A stretch of DNA of 35,213 bases from Myxococcales bacterium. Lineage in GTDB: Bacteria > Myxococcota_A > Polyangia > Haliangiales > Haliangiaceae. Where the stretch lies: the NCBI GenBank assembly GCA_016794525.1, contig JAEUJY010000075.1, positions 1 through 35,213 on the forward strand, written 5' to 3'. The notes under the pieces were generated by a model. The model worked only from the letters and a program-made list of their open reading frames with translations. It made no database searches and was not told where the DNA came from. Position 1 is the first letter of the stretch. Each line of letters opens with the position of its first letter. Of the stretch, positions 21,005-30,569 are shown piece after piece. The translations under genes were made by a program, and so were the position numbers.

Positions 21005-23686
21005 TCACAGGTCGGCGCGCACGCCGAGGATCAGCGTGATCGGCGCCTGCAGCCGGGTCGGCTGGCCGTAGCCCGGCACCCGCAGCGCCGGCGCGCCCTC
21101 GACGACGTCGTCCTTGAGCCACACCAGATCGGTGGCGTCGCCGCCGACGATCGGGGTCGCGTCGCGCGCGAACGCCTCGCTGACGGCGAGCACGCCGCGG
21201 CGATCGAACAGGTTGAGCACGTCGAGCGTGGCCTGCCAGCGGCCACGCCGCGCGGCGAGGTGCAGGTTGGCCTGGGTCACCGGTGGCAGCCGGCCCAGCG
21301 CGCCGCGCGGCACCGCGAAGGTCTGATCGAAGCCCAGCCGCGCCGAGCGCGCGCGCCCCGAGGTCGCGGTCGCGCGGACGCTGCCGTCGAGGGCGACGCC
21401 GCGCCACCGGCCGCGCAGCGCCAGCTCGGCGAAGAACCGGTGCGGCTGATCGTTGGGCAGCGCGCCGCTGGCGTTGGCGTAGGCGGCGTCGAGCCCGTCG
21501 TCGAACAGCCGCGACGTGCCGAGCGTGACGCCCTCGACCGGATCGGCCGGCCCCGGCCAGTTGCCGACCAGCCGCGACCACGCGTAGCCGATCCGCACGC
21601 CGAGCTTGGCGGTCGGCGCGCCGTCGAGCCACGCCGCCACCTCGTCGTACTGCCGGGTCGCGACCGCGCCGGTGGCCGCGCCCGCCGAGGCCAACGCGCC
21701 GGCCTCGTCGTCGAGCGCGCGCCCCAGGTGGCGATCGCGGACCAGCACGCCGAGCCGCACCACGTCGGGCTGGCCCACCTCGATCCCGGCCAGCGCCTCG
21801 TCGACGCGGGTGCCGCGGGTGCCGGGCGCGACCGGCAGACCGCCGCTGCCGCCGATCGACTCGTCGGTGGTGCCGGCGAAGGTCGCGGCCTGCAAGATCG
21901 ACGGCCCGGCGTAGACCCGCTCGCCGAGGCCGGCCGGCAGCGGCGCGCCGTAGCGGCCCCAGCCGACGAACACGCGCGATCGGCCGGCGCCGAGGAAGTC
22001 CCAGGCGGCGCCGGCGCGCGGCCAGACGTCGCGCACCGTCAGCGCCGCGCCCAGCTGGCTCGACTGCGCGCGCACGCCGTACTCGACCGCGACCGTCGGC
22101 GCCGGCCGCCAGGTGTCGGCCAGGTACGCCGCCAGCGTGCGGGTGCGGTACGTGATCGCGACCTCGTCGACGAACCGGCACGCGGTGCCGGCGCAGCTGT
22201 CGGGGCCGCCGCCCAGCTCGATCAGCCGGTAGTCGAGGAACGTCCCCGCGCCCAGCTGCTGGCGCAGCGCGCCGCCCGAGTAGCGGGTGGTCGCGACCGC
22301 GCGCACGTCGTCGGCGGCGACGCCGACCGCCAGGCGGTGCTCGCCGCGGCGGTGGACGACGTCGGCGCTGACGCTGGGGCGATCGATCGTCAGGTCGCCG
22401 AGCACGCCGACGCCGCCGGTCCAGTAGAAGCCGGTGGCCACCGGGCAGTTGACCAGCGCCGGCGCGGGATCGTCGACCAGATCGCTGCACGCCGCCCGCA
22501 CCGCGCGATCGTCGGCGGCGCCGGCCAGCGGCGCGTCGTCGACGGCCGGCACGTAGGCCAGCCCGACCGCCGGCGCGGCGCCGGCCGCGGCGTGCGGCGC
22601 CTCGCGGCGATCGCTGCGGTACCACGCGGCCTGCGCGCGCAGCGCGGTCGCGCCCCAGGTCGCGCGCCAGGTCGCGCTGCCCGACGCGATCAGCGCGTCG
22701 CGATCGACGCCGGCGGCCTCGGCCTCGGCGGCGGCCAGCCACCGGGTCGTGCGCGCCACCTGCCCCACCGCGGCGAGGTCGAGGTGGTGCGCGCCGCGAT
22801 CGACGCCGACGCGCGCGAACCACGGCGCCTCGTAGGCCAGCGCGTCGCGCGCCGTCGTCGCGATCCGGTCGTGGATGATCCGCCCGGTCGCGTCGCGATC
22901 GGGATCGCCGTCGCCGTCGTCGTCGCGCCGGCGGAACGCCTCGCGGTCGATCCCGCCGTCGGCCAGGGTCGGCGCGACGCCGGCCGCGTACCACGCGCCG
23001 CCGGCGATCGGCCCGCGGATCACGCCGGTCACGGTGGCGTCGCGGGCGCCGACCACGCGCGCGCGGAACGGCACGTATTGATCGCGGGTGCGCGGCAGCC
23101 ACGCCGCCACCCGCCCGGCCCCGAGCCAGGCCGTGACCTCGCCGCGGGTGGCCCCGTCGGCGCGCAGCAGCGCCGCGTCGACCACGCCGCCGACGCTGGC
23201 CGGGCTGGCCGCGCCGAACCCCGCGGTGCCGATCGTCACCCGCGCGAGAAACGCCAGCGGCAGGTTCAGCCCGAGCCCGCCGGTATAGGCCGCGTCGACC
23301 GGCGCGCCGTCGACGGTCCACCGGGTGTCGAGGCCGGTCGCGCCGGCGAAGAACACGCCGACGTCGTCGCGGCCGGCGCCCAGCGTCAGCGCGGCGGCGC
23401 TCGCGAGATCGCCGTCGCCCAGCGGCAGCCGGCGCAGGTAGGCCTGCCCCAGCGTGGTCTCGACCGCCGCCGGCGCGGCGTCGTCCCGCCGCGGGCACGG
23501 CAGCGTCGTCGCCTCGCCGCAACCCGGCGCGCGCTTCTTGGGCTTGCGGCCGAACAGCTCGTCGGTCGTGGGCCGCTTGCCCGCGGGCGGCGGCGGTCCG
23601 TCGTCGGCGGTCGCGGCGCCGGCCATCGCCCCTAGCGCGACGATCGCCCATCGGCGAGCATCACGGCGAGATGGCACCCGGACCAT
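21005..23686 (-). CDS. TonB-dependent receptor-like outer-membrane protein
   Basis: About 893 residues, with a basic N-terminus and hydrophobic signal (RRWAIVALGAMAGAATA). A Pro/Lys-rich linker and a short Cys pair (CGEATTLPC) come first. A plug-like region follows (TRWTVDGAPVD and AAYTGGLGLNLPLAF). The rest is a long run of amphipathic strands rich in Gly, Trp and Tyr, ending with the barrel-like LNLFDRRG and ITLILGVRADL. A calcium-loop-like DDDGDGDPDRD sits in an early loop. The substrate is unknown, and a typical TonB box is not obvious. Start ATG 23686 keeps the signal short; ATG 23698 is also possible. Its 5' end overlaps the divergent gene at 23671 by about 16 nt. Confidence 0.72.
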   Translation of the reverse strand: MVRVPSRRDARRWAIVALGAMAGAATADDGPPPPAGKRPTTDELFGRKPKKRAPGCGEATTLPCPRRDDAAPAAVETTLGQAYLRRLPLGDGDLASAAALTLGAGRDDVGVFFAGATGLDTRWTVDGAPVDAAYTGGLGLNLPLAFLARVTIGTAGFGAASPASVGGVVDAALLRADGATRGEVTAWLGAGRVAAWLPRTRDQYVPFRARVVGARDATVTGVIRGPIAGGAWYAAGVAPTLADGGIDREAFRRRDDDGDGDPDRDATGRIIHDRIATTARDALAYEAPWFARVGVDRGAHHLDLAAVGQVARTTRWLAAAEAEAAGVDRDALIASGSATWRATWGATALRAQAAWYRSDRREAPHAAAGAAPAVGLAYVPAVDDAPLAGAADDRAVRAACSDLVDDPAPALVNCPVATGFYWTGGVGVLGDLTIDRPSVSADVVHRRGEHRLAVGVAADDVRAVATTRYSGGALRQQLGAGTFLDYRLIELGGGPDSCAGTACRFVDEVAITYRTRTLAAYLADTWRPAPTVAVEYGVRAQSSQLGAALTVRDVWPRAGAAWDFLGAGRSRVFVGWGRYGAPLPAGLGERVYAGPSILQAATFAGTTDESIGGSGGLPVAPGTRGTRVDEALAGIEVGQPDVVRLGVLVRDRHLGRALDDEAGALASAGAATGAVATRQYDEVAAWLDGAPTAKLGVRIGYAWSRLVGNWPGPADPVEGVTLGTSRLFDDGLDAAYANASGALPNDQPHRFFAELALRGRWRGVALDGSVRATATSGRARSARLGFDQTFAVPRGALGRLPPVTQANLHLAARRGRWQATLDVLNLFDRRGVLAVSEAFARDATPIVGGDATDLVWLKDDVVEGAPALRVPGYGQPTRLQAPITLILGVRADL

Positions 23687-24387
23687 GGCAGGCAGCATCG
23701 CACGGACCGCTCACCGAGGTCGCGCCCGGCCTGTGGATCGTCGACGCCACGCTCGATCTGTTGCCGATCGGGCGGCGGATGACGCTGTGGCGCACCGCCG
23801 ACGGCGGCCTCGCCGTCCACAGCGCGGTGGCGTGCGACGACGCGACGATGGCGGCGATCGACGCGCTCGGTCCGGTGCGCTGGATCGTCGTGCCGAGCGG
23901 CAACCACCGCATCGACGCCCCCCGCTTCAAGGGCCGCTACCCCGACGCCCAGGTGCTGGCGATGCCGGCGTCCCGGGCGCGGGTCGCGCAGCGGGTCGCG
24001 GTCGACGGCGACTACGGCCGGCTGCCGACCGGCGGCGCGGTGACGTTCGCGCCGCTGGCCGGCGTCCCCGCCGAGGCGGTGTTCATCCACCGCGCCGACG
24101 ACGCCACCGAGACGCTGATCTTCAACGACGGGTTCATGAACCTCCCCGACCGCCTGCCCGGCGTGAAGGGCTGGGTGGTCAAGCTGATCGGCTCGACCGG
24201 CGGGCCCAAGGTCACCTGGACCGCGCGCACGTTCATCGTCAAGGACAAGCCGGCCTACGCGGCGCAGCTGCGCCAGCTCGCCGCGCGCCCCGACCTGCGC
24301 CGCATCATCCCCGGCCACGGCGCGGTGATCACCGACGGCGCCGCCGCGGCGCTGGCCGGGGCCGCCGATCGCCTGCACCGCGGCTAG
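23671..24387 (+). CDS. Metallo-beta-lactamase-fold-like protein with degenerate metal site
   Basis: The 238-residue protein resembles MBL-fold/DUF4336 proteins: an opening strand (LWIVDATLDLLPIGRRMTLWRT), a VPSGNHRIDAPRFKGRYPDAQVLAMP segment, LIFNDGFMN at the strand where such enzymes place a metal-binding Asp, and a final IIPGHGAVI. The canonical HxHxDH is replaced by SGNHRID (residues 76-82), so full dinuclear zinc binding is unlikely, although His79, Asp82 and the terminal His remain. Function is unknown. No signal peptide is seen. It may share a transcript with the photolyase 71 nt downstream, and its start overlaps the divergent receptor gene start. Confidence 0.72.
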   Translation: MAPGPWQAASHGPLTEVAPGLWIVDATLDLLPIGRRMTLWRTADGGLAVHSAVACDDATMAAIDALGPVRWIVVPSGNHRIDAPRFKGRYPDAQVLAMPASRARVAQRVAVDGDYGRLPTGGAVTFAPLAGVPAEAVFIHRADDATETLIFNDGFMNLPDRLPGVKGWVVKLIGSTGGPKVTWTARTFIVKDKPAYAAQLRQLAARPDLRRIIPGHGAVITDGAAAALAGAADRLHRG

Positions 24388-24458
24388 CCGCGCCTGCCGG
24401 ACGGGCCTCCCAGCTGCCGCGAAACGTAACCTCGCGCGCGAACCGGCGTCCAACCGGC

Positions 24459-25915
<1,457 letters not shown>

Positions 25916-25934
<19 letters not shown>

Positions 25935-26701
25935 AGCCGCACGAACTGCCGCGGCGCCTTGCGCGTGCGGGTGCACCGCGTCGACGCCGGCATCAGCACC
26001 AGCGCCAGCGCGCGGCGCGGCGCCGCGGTGTGGTTGCGGCGCGAGCGGTGCCACACCAGCGGATCGAGCAGCAGCACCTCGCCGGCCGCCGCCGGCGCCG
26101 GCACCGCGCGCGCCGCGTCGACCCGCGCCGCCGGGATCACGCCGCCGGCCGGCGTCGCCAGCCCGCCGCGGTGGCTGCCCGGGATCAGCTCGACGCAGCC
26201 GCTGTCGATCGGGGCGTCGTCGAGCGCGATCCACACGGTCAGCGGCGGCTGCGCCGACAGCCCCCAGAACCGGCCGCCGTCCTGGTGCCACGGCAGCTCG
26301 GTGCCGCCGGGGCGGTCATCGCGGCGCGCCGCCTTGGTCCACACCACGGCGCGGGCCAGCGCGACCTCCGGGCCGACGACGGCGTGGGCGACGCGCGCCA
26401 GCCGCCGATCGGCGAGCCACCCGCGCACCACCGGATCCCGCTCGAGCCCCTCGAGCTTGCGGTACGCGCGCGACGGCCCGATCCAGCCGCGGCCCAGCGC
26501 CAGATCCTCGTACGCGCCGCTGGCCGCGTCGTGCTGGAAGAACAGGCCGTCGCGGGGCGCGGCGCCGTCCATGATCGCGTCGAGGCGCGCGCGCAGCGGG
26601 GCCAGGTCGGCCGCGGCGAACAGCCGCCCGGCCCGGGCCCAGCCGTCGGTCGCGAGCGCGGCCAGCGCCGGCGTCAGGTCGACCTCGTCGGCGATCGCCA
26701 C
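25916..26701 (-). CDS. Phytanoyl-CoA dioxygenase (PhyH) family Fe(II)/2-oxoglutarate oxygenase
   Basis: The 261-residue cytoplasmic protein has the PhyH double-stranded beta-helix. The metal triad is visible: H139 and D141 in LPWHQDGGRFW, and H218 in DPLVWHRSRRN. R229 or R230 is a candidate for the 2-oxoglutarate carboxylate. A VELIPGSHRGG segment is typical of the family. The substrate cannot be predicted; PhyH relatives act on acyl-CoA or small natural products. Translation begins at GTG 26701. On the minus strand TAGAGT (26713-26708) lies 6 nt upstream, which suggests a leaderless mRNA. It is convergent and overlapping with the photolyase and divergent from the Cys lipoprotein at 26758. 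Confidence 0.9.
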
Positions 26702-26757
26702 CGCGGGACTCTACCCGCAACTCGCGCCGGCCGCGGCGGCAGAGTAGGATGGCCCCG

Positions 26758-27300
26758 ATGCGCTCGGTCCCCGTCGCGGCCTGTCTGCTCCTCGCGTCCG
26801 TCGTCGCCTGCGGTGGTGACACCGGCGATCCCAAGGTCGGCGAGTGCGAGGACTACTGCGACCTCATCACCGCCCACTGCTCGGGGCCCGAGGCGCAGTA
26901 CTCCGATCGCAACAGCTGCCTGGCCACCTGCGAGGCCATGGCGCTCGGCGATCCCGACACCCACACCGGCAACACGATCGCGTGCCGCACGTTCCAGGCC
27001 GCCGCCGCCGAGCGCAACCCGGCGACCACCTGCGTCGGCGCGGGCCCCGCGGGCGCCGGCGTGTGCGGCTCGATCTGCGAGAGCTTCTGCACGACCGCCG
27101 AGGAGATCTGCCCCGACGTCTACGCCTCGGCCGGCGAGTGCATGAGCGCGTGCGCCGGCTTCACGTCCGATCCGCCGTTCGACGCCTCGGACCTCGACGG
27201 CAACACCATCGAGTGCCGCGTCTACCACCTCACCGCGGCGTCGATCGCCCCCGACGTCCACTGCCCGCACATCGGCGTGACGTCGGTGACCTGCTTCTAG
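26758..27300 (+). CDS. Cys-rich lipoprotein with an internal duplication
   Basis: The 180-residue protein has the signal MRSVPVAACLLLASVVAC, a lipobox ending at Cys18. The mature part holds two homologous halves of about 70 residues. Each has C-x3-C near its start (CEDYCDLI, CESFCTTA), a C-x-n-C pair, a GNTI-x-CR motif (GNTIACRTF, GNTIECRVY), and a final Cys. The conserved Cys and GNTIxCR signature indicate a disulfide-stabilised repeat. I do not recognise a named domain; similar proteins are frequent in myxobacteria (from memory). ATG 26758 is chosen over ATG 26749 because TAGGAT (26745-26750) lies 7 nt before it. The hairpin element copy 2 follows 17 nt after the stop. Confidence 0.82.
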   Translation: MRSVPVAACLLLASVVACGGDTGDPKVGECEDYCDLITAHCSGPEAQYSDRNSCLATCEAMALGDPDTHTGNTIACRTFQAAAAERNPATTCVGAGPAGAGVCGSICESFCTTAEEICPDVYASAGECMSACAGFTSDPPFDASDLDGNTIECRVYHLTAASIAPDVHCPHIGVTSVTCF

Positions 27301-27317
27301 AAGGGCTGGTCGAGGGC

Positions 27318-27380
27318 TCTCGCGTTTCGGGTGGGGGCCCCACGTCTTGTGGGGGAGGGTCTTACGAAAGACCCTCTTTG
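27318..27380 (-). repeat. Two-hairpin conserved element, copy 2 (end of DAG-kinase-like gene)
   Basis: Read on the minus strand, the order matches copy 1. Stem A (27355-27363 with 27368-27376) is 9 bp with an ACGA loop on +. Stem B (27338-27343 with 27349-27354) is 6 bp with a 5-nt loop. The tail contains CGAAACGCGAGA. Stem A differs from copy 1 by two compensated base pairs. The TAA stop of the kinase-like gene (27362-27364) lies inside stem A, and the convergent Cys lipoprotein ends 17 nt away. Copy 1 occupies the same kind of site after fhs. Confidence 0.85.
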
Positions 27381-28423
27381 TTGAACGCGCTGACGACCTT
27401 GGGGATGCGCACGCGCGGGCCGACGCGGAAGCTGACCCGCTTGATGTTCTTGTAGTACTCGCCGTCGATGACCGGCTCGAGCAGCTCGTCGCCGACGGCC
27501 TCCATCACCAGCTCGCGGCACGGGCGATCGAGCACCTCGCGGCCGACCATCTCGACGCCGCGCGCCATCCGCGGCAGGTTGCGCGCGATCGCCCACGGCG
27601 ACGGCGTGCCGACGATCGCGTTCATCAGGCCCGGCTGATCGGCCTTGCCGAAGAACTTGAGCACGTTGCCCAGGTTGATCGACATCGACGCGACGTGGAT
27701 GCCGGTGAACTCGTCGCCGGGCAGCACCATGCCGTCGAGCGTGAGCTTGGCGCGGGTCGGGCGGAACATGTCGCGCGCGTAGTCGCCGAACGGCGCCAGC
27801 GCCGGCACGCGGCCGAGCGGCGTCATCGCCACCGGCATCGACAGGAGCGCGCGGCCCACGACCTTCACGATCGTCCGCGGGTTGGGGTCGTCGGCCTCGT
27901 AGTACTTCGAGAAGAAGCGCTGGCCGATGCCGCCGGCGGCGACCGCGAAGCCCCAGGTGCGGAACGGCCGATCGCCGTCGGGCGTGCCCTCGACGCCCTC
28001 GATCAGCATCGAGTCGACCTCGGTCTCCTGGACGTGCTGGCCGCGCTCGAGCTTGCCGCGCAGCGTGGCCAGCAGGCCCTCGGCGTCGCCCTTGATGCCG
28101 ACGTTGCCGGCGATGAAGTCGATCGTGCCGCCGTTGGTCGGCATGGTCAGGGGCATCGCGACCCGCTGGCCGGCGAACTCGTCCTCCTGCAGGACCTCCA
28201 TGCCCATCCGCAGCATCCAGTGCAGCGCGCCGTCGCCGCCATCGGCGACCCAGTACCGCGCGCGCTTGCGGAGGAACTCGCGCAGCACCGGCTTGATCGA
28301 ATCGAGCGTGCGCGTCTCGTGGACCTCCCCCATCGTGCCGACGATCGACTGCAGGCGCGCCGCGCGATCGGGCTTGCCCTTGTTCTTCCGGCTGTTGGGG
28401 TTGGTGATGACACCGATCTGCAT
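27362..28423 (-). CDS. Diacylglycerol kinase catalytic-domain (lipid kinase) protein
   Basis: The 353-residue protein starts at once with MQIGVITNPNSRKNKGK, the first motif of the DAG/sphingosine kinase catalytic family, and has the nucleotide motif GGDG at 62-65 (VADGGDGALHWM), where the usual residue after GGDG is T or S and here is A. A PLTMPTNGGTIDFIAGNVG motif and a C-terminal PVIDGEYY match the family's conserved DGE region. It would phosphorylate a lipid using ATP at the inner membrane; the lipid is unknown. Start ATG 28423 has GGAG about 7 nt upstream. Its stop lies inside the conserved hairpin element. Confidence 0.88.
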   Translation of the reverse strand: MQIGVITNPNSRKNKGKPDRAARLQSIVGTMGEVHETRTLDSIKPVLREFLRKRARYWVADGGDGALHWMLRMGMEVLQEDEFAGQRVAMPLTMPTNGGTIDFIAGNVGIKGDAEGLLATLRGKLERGQHVQETEVDSMLIEGVEGTPDGDRPFRTWGFAVAAGGIGQRFFSKYYEADDPNPRTIVKVVGRALLSMPVAMTPLGRVPALAPFGDYARDMFRPTRAKLTLDGMVLPGDEFTGIHVASMSINLGNVLKFFGKADQPGLMNAIVGTPSPWAIARNLPRMARGVEMVGREVLDRPCRELVMEAVGDELLEPVIDGEYYKNIKRVSFRVGPRVRIPKVVSAFNKEGLS

Positions 28424-28606
28424 GGACTTCTCCGAGCGGCGAACGACTCACGGATACTGCAAGAAGCGAGCGCGTCGACGCACTGCGTAACTCCCCGAAA
28501 TCTGATGGCCGGACCGATCCCGGCGCGAAGGCGATTACGCACCTGGGGCCGCCGGCTGTGTATGTCGGGTGGCGGAACCGTGGCGACGCGGTGGCGTCTA
28601 CCCACC
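28424..28606. promoter_or_regulatory. Divergent intergenic region, lower GC
   Basis: This 183-nt gap separates the divergent DAG-kinase-like gene and the secreted protein. It is AT-richer than its surroundings, so promoters for both genes probably lie here. GGAG near 28430-28435 (minus) serves the kinase-like gene, and GTCTACC (28596-28602) is a weak -10 candidate for ATG 28607. A 10-bp self-complementary GCGTCGACGC lies near 28470. No confident operator is seen. Confidence 0.4.
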
Positions 28607-29539
28607 ATGCGCAGGCTCCTCGTGCTGATGCTCGCGACCTGGCCCGCGGTCGCCGCGGCCCGCCCCAGCTGGAAGACGGTCGTCGAGAACCCCGGCGTCG
28701 TCCGCGACCGGGTGCTGGTCGCGCGCTACGGCAACGCCGGCGTCACGCCAGCGACGATGACGCCGAGCGATCACGGCAGCCCCGGCGCCAGCCCGGTCGC
28801 CTACCCGCTGGTGCAGGAGACCACCGACCGGCTGCGCATCCTGGTCGAGCACGAGGACGCGCGGCTGCTGCTGTGGATCGACCGCGCCGACGCGGCGTGG
28901 ACCGTCGCCCGGCCGACGCTGGTGCTGGGCACCGCCGACGCCGGCGTCTGGGCGCTGCCCGGCGCGGCGCTGACGATCAGCGGCGACGGCGGCCGGGTCG
29001 CGGTGCACCTCGCCGACGACGACGTCGCGCTCGACGGCACGATCGCGCGGAGCGCGCTGCGCCACCGCTACCGCCCCAGCCCGCCGCCGCGCGAGGGGAC
29101 GCACAGCGTCCGCACGATCGCGCGCGCGCCCGACGGCCCGCCGCTGGTCACCGGCGATCAGCCGATCGGCGTGACGGTGCGCGCCGGCGGCGTGCCCGGC
29201 TGGGCGCTGGTCGAGCACCGCTCGGGCCAGGTGCGCGTCGTGGGCTGGGCGCGCACCAGCGAGCTCAGCGACGAGCTGTCGCTCAGCCTCGGCACCGGCG
29301 GCGGCTTCGGCTACGGCATGAGCGACACCGATCGGGTCATGCTCGACGCCGGCGCGTGCCTGTTCGACGAGCAGGGCGCGATCGTCGGCGTCCAGACCGC
29401 GCGCGGCCAGCGCTACGCCTACGATCTCGGCGGCGGACGCTGGTCGGTGTACGTCGGCACCAACTGGGGCCTGCACACCGCCTACGTGCAGGATCGCAAC
29501 CGGGGTCAGGGCGACGCCGCCTGGGCCCGCTGCCGCTGA
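28607..29539 (+). CDS. Secreted protein of unknown function
   Basis: The 310-residue protein begins with the signal MRRLLVLMLATWPAVAAA, with probable cleavage before RPSW. The mature protein is beta-rich and without a recognised domain. It alternates short strands (VLVARYGNAGVTPATMT, LRILVEHEDARLLLWIDR) and ends in a region with Gly-rich loops and a two-Trp segment (RWSVYVGTNWGLHTAY). Two cysteines, one in GACLF and one in the terminal ARCR, could pair. Location is likely periplasmic or secreted. Upstream in-frame codons lack a signal, so ATG 28607 is preferred. A crotonase gene follows after 63 nt. Confidence 0.7.
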   Translation: MRRLLVLMLATWPAVAAARPSWKTVVENPGVVRDRVLVARYGNAGVTPATMTPSDHGSPGASPVAYPLVQETTDRLRILVEHEDARLLLWIDRADAAWTVARPTLVLGTADAGVWALPGAALTISGDGGRVAVHLADDDVALDGTIARSALRHRYRPSPPPREGTHSVRTIARAPDGPPLVTGDQPIGVTVRAGGVPGWALVEHRSGQVRVVGWARTSELSDELSLSLGTGGGFGYGMSDTDRVMLDAGACLFDEQGAIVGVQTARGQRYAYDLGGGRWSVYVGTNWGLHTAYVQDRNRGQGDAAWARCR

Positions 29540-29586
29540 TCGGCCGCGCCCGTCGCCGCCTGAGCCTGCGTCGCCCGCCACCGCTT

Positions 29587-29595
29587 TGGTATACC
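29587..29595 (+). promoter_or_regulatory. Extended -10 element before the crotonase gene
   Basis: TGG followed by TATACC (29590-29595) lies 7 nt before ATG 29603. It is the best example here of a -10 element giving a leaderless transcript. No -35 match and no Shine-Dalgarno are visible. Confidence 0.5.
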
Positions 29596-29602
29596 CGCGG
29601 CC

Positions 29603-30394
29603 ATGACCAGCCCCGCGGTGCGCTTCACCGTCGACGGCCTCGTCGGCGAGATCACGCTCGACCGACCGGCCAACCGCAACAGCATGACGCCCGAGCTGCT
29701 CGACGCGTTCGCGGCGGCGGTGGCCGCGGCGCGCGCGGCCCACGAGCTGCGCTGCGTGATCATCACCGGCACCGGCGCGTGCTTCTCGGCGGGCGCCGAC
29801 TTCAAGTCGGTGCTGCAGCGCGACGGCGCCGGCCCGCCGCGGGCGCCGCACGAGCTGAGCTTCGCGATGTACCAGCCGTTCCTCGGCGTGCTCGACCTCG
29901 AGGTGCCGGTGATCGGCGCGCTCAACGGCCACGCGGTCGGCGGCGGCTTCGGCCTCGCGCTGTGCTGCGACCTGCGCATCGCCGCCCGCGGCGCGCGCTA
30001 CGGCGCCAACTTCGCGCGGCTCGGGCTGCACCCGGGCATGGCGATCAGCTACCTGTTGCCGCGGCTGGTCGGCGTGGCCCGCGCCGCCGAGATGCTGTTC
30101 ACCGGCGCGCTGATCGACGGCGAGACCGCCGAGCGCATCGGGCTGGCGTCGTCGGCCCACGCCGCCGACGAGGTGCTGCCGCGGGCGCGCGAGCTGGCGC
30201 GCGCGATCGCCGCCAACGCGCCGACCGCGGTGCGCGAGACCAAGCGCTCGCTGTACCGCGGCCTGGGCTGGGACCCGCGCGCCGCCGCCTACGCCGAGGC
30301 GTTCGCGCAGGCCGAGTCGCTGGCCACCGCCGACGCCGCCGAGGGCATCGCCGCGCTGCTCGAGAAGCGCGAACCTCGGTTCACCGGCCGCTGA
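29603..30394 (+). CDS. Enoyl-CoA hydratase/isomerase (crotonase) family protein
   Basis: The 263-residue protein has the crotonase fold. Oxyanion-hole segments are ACFSAGADFKS and GHAVGGGFGLALCCD. The positions of the two catalytic glutamates of rat mitochondrial hydratase do not hold Glu: the residue in GGGFGLA is Gly, and the segment aligned with GQPEILLG reads YGANFARLG, with no acidic residue. It may therefore be an isomerase, hydrolase or other crotonase reaction rather than a classical hydratase. The C-terminus (KREPRFTGR) looks normal. The gene is alone on its strand between two secreted-protein genes, so no pathway is implied. Confidence 0.9.
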   Translation: MTSPAVRFTVDGLVGEITLDRPANRNSMTPELLDAFAAAVAAARAAHELRCVIITGTGACFSAGADFKSVLQRDGAGPPRAPHELSFAMYQPFLGVLDLEVPVIGALNGHAVGGGFGLALCCDLRIAARGARYGANFARLGLHPGMAISYLLPRLVGVARAAEMLFTGALIDGETAERIGLASSAHAADEVLPRARELARAIAANAPTAVRETKRSLYRGLGWDPRAAAYAEAFAQAESLATADAAEGIAALLEKREPRFTGR

Positions 30395-30569
30395 GCGGCG
30401 GCGGGCCTCGACCGCGGCGCCCGCGCCGCGCTGACGCGACGCGGCTGCCCACGCCCGGTTGCACGGGCGCGCCTCGACTGCGACCGCGCGTCGTCACCGC
30501 CCGCGCGGCGGTCCGCGCACTTGCGCCGCGACGCCGAGGGCACGCCGGCTGCAATCAGCCGCCGGCACC

